Translations under genes and position numbers: made by a program | Assembly: GCA_033850885.1 (NCBI GenBank) | Contig: JAWWPG010000026.1 | Coordinates: 1-25,364 of the forward strand | DNA: 25,364 bases | Reading direction: 5' to 3' | Source: JAWWPG01 sp033850885 | Lineage (GTDB): Bacteria > Actinomycetota > Actinomycetes > Propionibacteriales > Nocardioidaceae | Part shown: positions 1 through 6,162 of the stretch, piece after piece | Layout: each line of letters begins with the position of its first letter | How positions within the stretch are numbered: the first letter of the stretch is position 1 | Notes under the pieces: model-generated | What the model was told of the DNA's origin: nothing | Databases searched by the model: none | What the model saw: the letters and a program-made list of their open reading frames with translations, nothing else

Positions 1-2
1 AC

Positions 3-83
3 CGCCGACGCAGACAAGCCGCCCTCGGCAGACTCACCCCGACCGAGTTTGAGACCATCTACTCAGCCGCACCCGCGGCCTGA
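3..83 (+). pseudogene. C-terminal remnant of an IS3-type transposase (OrfB)
   Basis: This reading frame enters from the window edge and gives 26 residues before TGA. They include RRRRQAALGRLTPTEFE, which resembles the extreme C-terminus of IS3-family OrfB integrases (NxRRxHSALGxLTPxEFE). The DDE catalytic core would lie upstream, outside the window, so I cannot tell whether this is the end of an intact element or a decayed one. It differs in sequence from the complete element at 938-2268, so it is a second IS type. The stretch from about 99 to 130, containing TGTCAACC, could hold its right end, but no partner repeat is visible. Confidence 0.7.
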
Positions 84-791
84 GAACAACCCGCCCTCGG
101 TGTCAACCAGAGCCTGGGCAGTCCCGCCTTTAGGGCCACGCGCCTGGAACTCGGCGTTATGCATGATGCGCGTGCGAATCCGTCCTGGCTCTCAGCCGAG
201 GACGCGGCTCTGATGCTTGATCACATCGGGTCACAGGCGGTCACCAGCCTGACCCTCAACTCAATCCAGGACCGACTCAGCTGCGTACTCGCCGAGCGAG
301 CCAAGCACTGTCTCCGCTGCTACATCAAGTATCCCGAGACCATGGGCGTAAAGCCGCCACACGGCGATGACGGGGAGCAGTCGGGAGGATCGTCGGTATG
401 AGTGGTGTGCAGATACCGGCTCCCAAGTGTGCAAGACAGGTGTCGCCAGGACCAGGCGTAAAGGTTGACCAGCCACGCGACAATTCCGTGAACACCCCAC
501 CAACCAACCACGACCACCACACCACCCATCCACCCAACAACCACGTGTTGGAGATCCTGTGGTCAGACCCTGGCCGCACTCCTCAGCGAATGTTGCTTCC
601 GAGTGGAGGTGTTCCGGTGGGAAGCCTGTCAGGCCGCTACTCAGTTTCGAGCTCATCTTCCCAACGCCATCCGTTTTACGCCGTTGAGTTCAGTAAGATC
701 GCCCAGTTAGTCCGTTGCGGCCCGACAGGCGCGTGCACATGCCAAGCCTCCACCCGTCACGGGAAGTCAGTCGTGTCTTCCTGGGGTCATC
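84..791. other. Gene-poor region behind the IS remnant, no supported gene
   Basis: Several open frames exist here (for example 159-401 on the plus strand), but none resembles a protein family I recognise and none has a clear ribosome-binding site. The frame running 398-940 overlaps, in another phase, the convincing start of the nuclease-helicase gene at 792, so it is a shadow. The region contains an almost pure A/C tract at 491-544. It probably contains IS scar and the promoter of the gene at 792, but I see no defined promoter. Confidence 0.5.
491..544 (+). repeat. Low-complexity A/C tract
   Basis: Of 54 bases, all but two are A or C on the plus strand (one G, one T), in a genome region that otherwise mixes all four bases. 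It is not a perfect tandem repeat; units resembling CCAACC and CCACCA recur irregularly. It lies in the gene-poor stretch between the IS remnant and the interrupted nuclease-helicase gene. No function can be assigned. Confidence 0.6.
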
Positions 792-937
792 GTGCCGTTG
801 TACCGCGGGTCCGGAGCGCGTCTCCACGCTCAAATCTCCGATGGGTCGCTCGTGCGTGTCTTGAGCGAGCAGTTCCGTCATCGTCTTGGGCGGTCTGCGC
901 CGCCCGCCGAGGTCAGGTCGTGGGAGGGGAGTCTCGC
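792..937 (+). pseudogene. 5' fragment of the IS-interrupted DUF2075 nuclease-helicase gene
   Basis: The GTG at 792 follows a GGGG stretch at 783-786 and opens 48 codons plus two bases up to the IS boundary. The product (VPLYRGSGARL, then LVRVLSEQFRHRLGR and PAEVRSW) resembles the N-terminus of actinobacterial DUF2075 proteins, in which an FxxRxGxxPxxSEVxSW segment precedes the EYQLPLTSKR segment. That second segment is found only after the IS, at 2324 onward. Joining base 937 to base 2272, which removes the element and one CGC target copy, keeps the frame (CTC-GCT-GTC) and gives one 622-residue protein ending at 3994. The fragment would therefore supply residues 1-49. Read on into the IS, this frame stays open to 1001, so any product would be a short dead-end peptide. 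Confidence 0.85.
935..937. repeat. Left copy of the 3-bp target-site duplication (CGC)
   Basis: CGC directly precedes the left inverted repeat and is repeated at 2269-2271 directly after the right one. Three-base duplications are usual for the IS3 family. The restored reading frame across the junction supports this assignment independently. Confidence 0.85.
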
Positions 938-964
938 TGAACCGTCACGAGTTCTTTGCCGCTC
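938..964 (+). repeat. Left terminal inverted repeat of the IS3 element
   Basis: It reads TGAACCGTCACG, then four differences scattered through the next eight bases, then TGCCGCTC. Compared with the reverse complement of 2242-2268 it matches at 23 of 27 positions. It is the downstream end of the transposase genes, and the orfB stop lies at its inner edge. Confidence 0.9.
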
Positions 965-1906
965 TCATACGGGTTGCGGCTCTTGGTTGAGAGCAGCGTA
1001 GTGGGCTTGCTCGAACTCGACCGGGGTGAGCATGGCGAGGGTGCCGTGCAGGCGCCGGTGGTTGTACCAGTCGACCCAGCCGGCGGTGGCGTACTCGACG
1101 TCGGCGAGGGTCTTGTAGGGGCCGTCGTGGAAGACGGTGGTGGCGATGGCCTCGGTCTTGAAGAGGCCGATGAGTGACTCCATGAGGCCGTTGTCGTATG
1201 CGTCGCCGATGGTGCCGATCGAGGGGGCGATGCCCTGCAGCTCGAGGTGCTCGGTGAACCGGATCGAGGTGTATTGGCTGCCGGCGTCGGAGTGGTGCAG
1301 CAGGTGGCCGGGTCCGACGGGGTGGCCTTGGCGGTGACGGTCCCACAACGCGATCCGCAGCGGCGTGAGCACCAGGTCGGTGCGCTTGTCGGTCGCGGCG
1401 TGCCAGCCCACGATCCGTTGGGCGAAGCAGTCGACGATGAAGGCGACGTAGACGAACCCGGCCCAGGTGCGGCAGTAGGTGAAGTCCGCGACCCATCGGC
1501 TGTTGGGTGCTGGTGCGGTGAAGTCCCGGTTCAGCAGGTCACCGGCGCGGTGGCCGTCTTTGGCCGGCACCGTCGTCCGGACGCCCTTTCCGCGGCGAGC
1601 CCCGTTCATGCCCAGACCCCGCATGAGGCGGTCCACGGTGCAGAACGCCACGTCGTGGCCCTGGCGGCGCAGCCAGTGGGTCATCTTCCGGCGACCGTAG
1701 AGCGCTTCGGGGGTGGCCTGGACGGCGATCAACGCATCGAGGATCTCGGCGTCGCTGCGCGTTCGGGCAGCGACCGGGCGGTTGGCTGCTCGCCAGGATC
1801 GATAGGTCCGCGCGGCGACCTTGCAGCCCTGCTCGGTGAGCACGCTGCAGGTCGACTCGACCGCGTGGCCTTGCGCCCTCATGTCGTCGATGAACGCCAT
1901 GATCAT
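965..1906 (-). CDS. IS3-family transposase OrfB (DDE integrase domain)
   Basis: A 313-residue protein that catalyses strand cleavage and transfer of the element. An N-terminal HTH_21-like region (DDMRAQGHAVESTC through YGRRKMTHWLRRQG) is followed by the rve integrase core. The catalytic triad is visible: Asp in WVADFTY, Asp in HHSDAGSQY, and Glu in the segment AYDNGLMESLIGLFK. The C-terminus carries the usual NHRRLHGTLAMLTPVEFE. The ATG at 1906 overlaps the orfA stop in ATGA, but the functional product is expected to be an OrfAB fusion made by -1 frameshifting near 1936-1941. Length and motifs are complete for the family. Confidence 0.95.
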   Translation of the reverse strand: MIMAFIDDMRAQGHAVESTCSVLTEQGCKVAARTYRSWRAANRPVAARTRSDAEILDALIAVQATPEALYGRRKMTHWLRRQGHDVAFCTVDRLMRGLGMNGARRGKGVRTTVPAKDGHRAGDLLNRDFTAPAPNSRWVADFTYCRTWAGFVYVAFIVDCFAQRIVGWHAATDKRTDLVLTPLRIALWDRHRQGHPVGPGHLLHHSDAGSQYTSIRFTEHLELQGIAPSIGTIGDAYDNGLMESLIGLFKTEAIATTVFHDGPYKTLADVEYATAGWVDWYNHRRLHGTLAMLTPVEFEQAHYAALNQEPQPV

Positions 1907-2214
1907 CGGTTGCGGGAGTCGAGCTCTCCCGCGAAGAAAATCGATGCCTGACGAAGGATCTCGTTGTCCTCACGCAGCCGTCGGTTCTCCGCCTTCAGCT
2001 TCTTGATCTCGGCCTGCTCATCCGACGTCACACCGGAGCGGGTACCGGCGTTGATGTCGGCTTGAACCAGCCAGCGACGGGCTGTCTCACGGCCCACCCC
2101 CAGCTTCTTCCCCACCGCCTCGGCCAACGCGGTATCCGACGGATACTCCCGCCGATGGTCGGCGAACATCCGCAACGCCCGCTCCTTGACCGCGGGATCA
2201 ATCCTTTTAGGCAT
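1903..2214 (-). CDS. IS3-family transposase OrfA (HTH and leucine-zipper-like)
   Basis: A 103-residue protein beginning MPKRIDPAVKERALRMF, a helix-turn-helix DNA-binding start typical of IS3 OrfA. Residues about 20-50 hold the second part of the HTH (VGKKLGVGRETARRWLVQAD). Residues about 65-93 form a leucine-zipper/coiled-coil stretch (IKKLKAENRRLREDNEILRQA) that mediates multimerisation with OrfAB. OrfA binds the inverted repeats and modulates transposition. The ATG at 2214 has an AGGAGG ribosome-binding site eight bases upstream (2223-2228). That site is half of a perfect hairpin (2224-2244), which would limit translation from read-through transcripts. Confidence 0.95.
   Translation of the reverse strand: MPKRIDPAVKERALRMFADHRREYPSDTALAEAVGKKLGVGRETARRWLVQADINAGTRSGVTSDEQAEIKKLKAENRRLREDNEILRQASIFFAGELDSRNR
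1936..1941 (-). promoter_or_regulatory. Candidate -1 programmed frameshift site (ATTTTC) in orfA
   Basis: On the minus strand, orfA reads ATT TTC TTC close to its end. Slipping back one base at TTTTC (Phe tRNA moving from TTC to TTT) enters the orfB frame, which is open from here through its ATG. The fusion would have 93 OrfA residues plus 323 OrfB-frame residues (416 aa), a normal OrfAB size. IS3 elements are known to use -1 slippage on such U-rich heptamer-like sites. I did not identify a downstream stimulatory structure. Confidence 0.55.
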
Positions 2215-2223
2215 GTGCCCATC

Positions 2224-2244
2224 CTCCTGTGACTCAAACAGGAG
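2224..2244 (-). promoter_or_regulatory. Hairpin covering the orfA ribosome-binding site
   Basis: CTCCTGT and ACAGGAG form a perfect 7-bp stem with a 7-base loop. The 3' arm on the minus strand contains the AGGAG of the orfA ribosome-binding site. A transcript entering from outside the element would include both arms and mask the site; a transcript started between the arms would not. SD-masking against external transcription is established for some IS elements such as IS10 and IS50; applying it here is inference. Confidence 0.6.
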
Positions 2245-2268
2245 CGGCAGCCAACCCGTGACGGTTCA
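2242..2268 (-). repeat. Right terminal inverted repeat of the IS3 element
   Basis: Read on the minus strand from 2268, it begins TGAACCGTCACG and matches the left end (938-964) at 23 of 27 positions. It lies upstream of orfA and would contain or border the element's own promoter. Confidence 0.9.
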
Positions 2269-2271
2269 CGC
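2269..2271. repeat. Right copy of the 3-bp target-site duplication (CGC)
   Basis: This CGC is identical to the left copy at 935-937. Deleting it together with the element rejoins the host gene in frame. Confidence 0.85.
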
Positions 2272-3994
2272 TGTCCTCGCGGCGGATCTGGCGGACGCGC
2301 ATCTGGGGAGCGTCGAGGCATTGGTGGAGTATCAGCTTCCGTTGACGAGCAAGCGCGTCGACGTAATCCTGTGCGGCGTGCACCCACGGACCCAGGAGCC
2401 GTCGTTTGTGGTGGTCGAGCTCAAGCAATGGAGCCGCGCCCACATCCTTGACGGAGCCGATGACGTCTGCGTTCTCGAGGGACTCGGGGAACGGCTTCAC
2501 CCTGTCGAGCAGGTCAGGCGATACTGCAGCTACCTCGCCGACTTCGCTGCGACCCTTTCGGACCATCCCGAATGGCTGAGCGGGGTGGCGTACCTGCACA
2601 ACGCGACCGATCTCGACGTGGACAGCCTGTGGCACCTCCCGCAGTCGGAACACGGCCGCATGTTCACTGGTCAGCATCGGGGTGCGTTCATGGAGTTCCT
2701 CCAATCGCGCCTGAGTCGAGAGTCTGGTGCGGACTCGGCCGACCAGTTGATGAGCTCGGCTGTGAAGCCCAGCCGTCAGTTGCTGACGCTGGCTGCCGAG
2801 GAGATCCAGTCACGCGAGCAGTTCGTGCTCATTGACGAGCAGCAGACGGCGTACGCCCTAGTGATGCGCGCGCTTGAGCGGGCGTTACATGCCAACAGCA
2901 AGGAGGTGATCACCATCAGTGGTGGCCCAGGGTCTGGGAAGAGCGTGATCGCGCTCTCGCTCATGGGTGAGTTGTCGCGACAGGGACGCACCGCCTTGCA
3001 TGCAACAGGGTCAAGTGCTTTCACCCAAACCCTGAGAAAGATCGCGGGTCGCCGCGCCCCGCGGGTTCGGTCGTTGTTCAAGTACTTCAACCAGTTCGTC
3101 GATGCAGAGCGCAATGGAATCGACGTGCTGCTGTGCGACGAAGCTCACCGAATCCGTGAGACATCTGCCAACCGGTATACGAGGGCGGCCTTGAGAACCG
3201 GTGTCCCTCAGGTTGAGGAGCTGATTGACGCCGCACGGGTTCCCGTCTTCTTGCTGGATGAGCACCAAGTCGTGCGGCCCGGTGAGATTGGCACGATCGC
3301 TGATATTGAGGCTGCGGCCCGCCGGCTCGGCGTGGGTTTCCGTCACGTAAGTCTCGACGGCCAGTTCCGTTGCGGAGGTAGTCGTGCGTACGAGGAGTGG
3401 GTGCTCAGGCTCCTCGGACTGGAGCCAGGTGGCCCAGCCATATGGGATGGCGACGACCACTTCGAGGTGACACTCGCGGATAGCCCAGCAGCGATGGAGA
3501 CGCGGTTGCGGGGAATGCTTGATCGCGGGTACGGCGCTCGGATCGCGGCGGGCTACTGCTGGGACTGGAGCGATCCAGTCAGGGGCGGCGGGTTGCTCGC
3601 CGACGTACGGATTGGCGATTGGCACAAGCCGTGGAACAACAAGAAACAGACTTCACACGCTGGCGCGCCGGGCACGCCGTTCTGGGCCAGTGACCCGGCG
3701 GGCTTCGAGCAAGTTGGGTGCGTCTACACGGCGCAAGGGTTCGAGTACGACTACTCAGGCGTCATCATCGGACCGGATCTCGTCTGGCGAAAGGACCGCT
3801 TCGTGGCGCGGCCAGAAAGGAGCAAAGACACCCAGGTCAAGCGTGGAGACTCGGCGCAGTTCGACCGGGCGGTCAGGAACACCTATAAGGTGCTCCTTAC
3901 CCGAGGCATGCTCGGCTCGCTCGTGTACTCGACCGACACCGAGACCCAAGCGCTGCTGCGATCACTCGTGCCCGTCCCAACCGATCGGCTATAG
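2272..3994 (+). pseudogene. 3' portion of DUF2075 / Schlafen-group-3-type nuclease-helicase, interrupted by IS
   Basis: Numbered as the rejoined 622-residue protein, this part carries a PD-(D/E)XK-like nuclease pattern (E68 in VEYQLPLTSKR, D79 in RVDVILCG, E98 and K100 in VVELKQW). An SF1-type helicase of the DUF2075 (SLFN-g3) family follows, with Walker A GGPGSGKS (266-273), Walker B DEAH (338-341), a LLDEHQ segment, the YTAQGFEYDY motif near the C-terminus and the arginine of LLTRG (R593). Such proteins are often found near phage-defence genes; the function of this one is not known. The frame remains open back into the IS to a TTG at 2186, so a hybrid start inside the IS (for example GTG 2258) could still yield a protein lacking only the first 49 residues. 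There is no frameshift or internal stop. Confidence 0.85.
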
Positions 3995-4089
3995 AACCGG
4001 ACCGAGCGCGACGACTCCAACCCAAACCTGTCAGCCTGGGGCCCTCGGCTGAATTCTCACGACATATCGAGGGGCATGCCATGGCAGCC

Positions 4090-4116
4090 CCATCGCCCGT
4101 GCCCGGCGGGCGGTGG
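4090..4116. terminator. Hairpin between convergent genes
   Basis: CCATCGCCCG and CGGGCGGTGG form a 10-bp stem (one G-U pair in the RNA) around a 7-base loop. It lies about 95 bp after the end of the nuclease-helicase gene and 50 bp after the end of the minus-strand membrane protein gene, where a shared terminator is expected. No U-tract follows, as is common in high-GC actinobacteria. Confidence 0.5.
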
Positions 4117-4167
4117 CGACTCTGACACCTGGTCGCCGACATGTTTCCGGCGAACTGGTCTTCGAGG

Positions 4168-4482
4168 CTAGGGAATTCTGATGTCGTGGTGCTGCTCCGC
4201 CTCACGACGTTCGTCGTCAGTCAGGTCCGCTTCGCGGATCGGCCGCACCAGTGTCCAGTGTTCACCGACTGGGCAGCGTTGGAGCCTGGCCGTTCCGAGG
4301 CGGATCGACTTCAACGACCCACCGGGGATCCAGATCGTCGTGAAGATGTGACCAGACCGGCAGCGGACCACGGTGTGCAGACCTAAGCGGTAGCCGCGGC
4401 GTCTGGCGAGCAGGGTCAGGAGTGCCGACAGTGTGATCGCCAGAAGCAAGCCGCGGGGGAGGCGGCGCAGGGAACTCGCCAT
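4168..4482 (-). CDS. Small single-pass membrane protein, actinobacterial family of unknown function
   Basis: From ATG 4482 the product has 104 residues: a basic start (MASSLRRLPRG), one hydrophobic helix (LLLAITLSALLTLLA) and a positively charged flank (RRRGYR). A soluble domain follows with VVRCRSGHIFTTIWIPGGSLKSIRLG, RCPVGEHWTLVRPI and a C-terminal DIRIP. I recall this arrangement from uncharacterised actinobacterial membrane proteins; the two single cysteines (RCRSGH, RCPVGEH) could bind a metal or form a disulfide, which is a guess. The start was chosen for GGAGG just upstream, but the spacing is only one base, and the frame is open a further 34 codons upstream, so the start is uncertain. 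No function can be given. Confidence 0.7.
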   Translation of the reverse strand: MASSLRRLPRGLLLAITLSALLTLLARRRGYRLGLHTVVRCRSGHIFTTIWIPGGSLKSIRLGTARLQRCPVGEHWTLVRPIREADLTDDERREAEQHHDIRIP

Positions 4483-4936
4483 ACCTCCATTATGTGACGC
4501 ACTACGAACTCTCGGAAGTCGCGTCCGCTCGACCACCATCGAGCAGGTTCGGTGGCGCGAGCGACGCCGGTGAATCCCTCGCATCGGCCGCGCGGGTCGC
4601 GGGGTCCACGGTCTGAAAGCTGTGTCACAGTCTGGGGGTTCGGCGTCGTCTGCAGGAGGCTGGATGAGAAGCAGTCTGCGCGACTGGGCCGGACCCTACT
4701 TCGACCCGGAAGCGTTCGACGCCGCCGAAGTCACGAGGTATCTGCGTCAGCTCGCGTGACTGGCGACCGGAGGCCTTAGCATGGTCGGCTTTCTGCATCC
4801 GCTCGCGTTGAATTTGCCGCGGCGCTCGATTAAGTCAAAACCACTCCGGGATATGACAGGGATTGATAAACTACCTCACCTGTAGGCAAATGGATGTTGC
4901 GCGGCATGCCGGCCTCCAAAGGACGGGGGAAGGCTC
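4483..4936. other. Intergenic region between divergent genes, with AT-richer upstream segment
   Basis: Apart from the short fragment at 4664-4759 I see no gene. The part from about 4800 to 4880 is noticeably richer in A and T and probably contains the promoter of the metallophosphoesterase gene. TTGAAT at 4808 with a TA-rich hexamer about 17 bases later is a weak candidate only. Confidence 0.4.
4664..4759 (+). pseudogene. Possible C-terminal remnant of a plasmid pRiA4b ORF-3-like protein
   Basis: A 31-codon frame reads LRDWAGPYFDPEAFDAAEVT and then RYLRQLA before TGA. The pattern W..G..FDPEAFD...V...L resembles the last residues of pRiA4b ORF-3-like proteins, which are often linked to transposons and plasmids. 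Nothing recognisable of the rest of that protein lies upstream, so this looks like a fragment left by a rearrangement. An AGGAGG four bases before the ATG means a short peptide could also be translated. The assignment rests on a short stretch and is tentative. Confidence 0.35.
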
Positions 4937-5941
4937 ATGACTGTGCGGCTGACTGCGCGTCCGATATTGGCGGCAGTTGCGGCTGGTGCCCTCCTTTGCG
5001 CGATATTCGGGGTTGCGGCCGGCCCCTCGGCGTTGGCCTCCGAACCCGTCACCGGTGATCCGGTGGTGGTGGCTGTCGGAGACTTCGCATGTGACCCTGC
5101 TGACCGTCGTTGGAACGATGGTGGAGGAACCGCGGCAGGTTGCCAGCAGGCCGCCACCTCGAACCAGCTGCTGACGGACACCACGGTGGACGCGATCCTC
5201 GCCCTCGGGGACTACCAGTACGAGTGCGGCGACCTCGCAGACTACGCGGCCTCTTACGACCCCACCTGGGGTCGGCTTGACCCGTTGATGGACCCCACGG
5301 CGGGCAACCGGGAGTACCAGACCGGCACGGATGCGCTCGGGGTGGCCTGCCCAACCGATAACGCCACCGCGCAAAACTACTTCGCCCACTTTGGTACCGC
5401 CGCCCATCCCGTGACCAGCGGTCACTTCTCGTTCGACCTCGGGTCCTGGCATCTGATCGCATTGAACGCGAACTGTGGCAAGGCTGGCGTTGGTGGGTGT
5501 GGTGCTTCGAGCGCACAGACCAAATGGCTCAAAGCCGACCTGGCCGCAACCAAGCAGCCCTGCATCGCCGCCTATTGGCATCAGCCTTTGTGGACGGGCC
5601 TCGGATCCAACCTCTTGGCGTATGCGCCGTGGTGGAATGCCCTCTACGCCGCGCACGCCGACCTTGTTCTCAACGGCCATATCCATAACTACCAACGCTT
5701 CTCACCATTGAGCCCAGCAGGGGCGGTCGATCCCGGCAACGGGATCACGGAGTACATCGTCGGCACGGGAGGCGAGGCGCTGCAGCCGATAGCAAGAACG
5801 GCTGCACCCCAGCCTGTCGCCTACAGCAAGACGTTCGGATACTTGCGGATGACCTTGCACTCTGCCGCATGGGATGCGCAGTTCATTGACTCCAGCGGTG
5901 CCGTGCTCGACACCTCCGCCGGCACCTGCCACCCCAACTAG
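4937..5941 (+). CDS. Secreted calcineurin-like metallophosphoesterase with GNRE variant motif
   Basis: A 334-residue exported phosphoesterase. A signal peptide (about residues 1-34: basic MTVRLTAR, hydrophobic core, ALA cleavage motif before SEP) precedes the calcineurin-like fold. The fold's signature motifs appear in order: GD at 48-49, GDYQY at 91-95, GNRE at 123-126, H215 in YWHQP, and GHIH at 247-250. The purple-acid-phosphatase-like layout suggests phosphate-ester hydrolysis outside the membrane. The third motif is normally GNHE or GNHD; here the His, usually a catalytic or substrate-contacting residue, is Arg (codon CGG at 5309), so activity may be altered. The paired cysteines fit an exported protein. 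The ATG has GGGGGAAGG upstream. The substrate is unknown. Confidence 0.88.
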   Translation: MTVRLTARPILAAVAAGALLCAIFGVAAGPSALASEPVTGDPVVVAVGDFACDPADRRWNDGGGTAAGCQQAATSNQLLTDTTVDAILALGDYQYECGDLADYAASYDPTWGRLDPLMDPTAGNREYQTGTDALGVACPTDNATAQNYFAHFGTAAHPVTSGHFSFDLGSWHLIALNANCGKAGVGGCGASSAQTKWLKADLAATKQPCIAAYWHQPLWTGLGSNLLAYAPWWNALYAAHADLVLNGHIHNYQRFSPLSPAGAVDPGNGITEYIVGTGGEALQPIARTAAPQPVAYSKTFGYLRMTLHSAAWDAQFIDSSGAVLDTSAGTCHPN

Positions 5942-6087
5942 GCCGTTGCAGGCCCTCCCGAGCGTGGGCCAAGAGATCAACCCTGCTGCCGCGATGGCAT
6001 CCGGTCCCTTGGATCCTGTCCTTCTCCCGTATGGCCGGCCGTGTCGCTCCATCGCCGCCTACGTCGAGAGGCGCTTGACGGCCTGAC

Positions 6088-6106
6088 GCGCCGACAGGAT
6101 CGGCGC
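6088..6106 (+). terminator. Hairpin downstream of the metallophosphoesterase gene
   Basis: GCGCCGA and TCGGCGC form a perfect 7-bp stem with a 5-base loop in the 221-bp gap before the DUF1206 gene. It lies about 145 bp after the stop codon and has no U-tract, so it may be a weak terminator or chance. Confidence 0.3.
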
Positions 6107-6162
6107 CATCGGACGAAACGGAGGCGTGGGAGACTCGACGGGAGCGAATCGAGGCGGGACAG

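Larger units (their letters stand above)
938..2268 (-). mobile_element. Complete IS3-family insertion sequence (1331 bp)
   Basis: The element has 27-bp terminal inverted repeats (938-964 and 2242-2268) matching at 23 of 27 positions and beginning TGAACCGTCACG. It is flanked by CGC direct repeats and carries two minus-strand frames in the -1 relation typical of IS3 (OrfA 2214-1903, OrfB 1906-965). OrfB ends inside the left repeat. All parts look intact: both frames open, DDE residues present, ends matched, target duplication identical. This suggests a recent insertion, and an element that may still be active. It sits inside the DUF2075 nuclease-helicase gene in the opposite orientation to it. 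Confidence 0.95.

Noticed and set aside
159..401. An 80-codon frame after the IS remnant
   Set aside because: No recognisable family and no clear ribosome-binding site; cannot be separated from chance.
398..940. A 180-codon plus-strand frame ahead of the IS
   Set aside because: It overlaps in another phase the well-supported start of the nuclease-helicase gene, contains the A/C tract as coding sequence and has no family resemblance.
1247..1951. Long frame antisense to the transposase
   Set aside because: Mirror frame of a GC-rich coding sequence; OrfB motifs show which strand is real.
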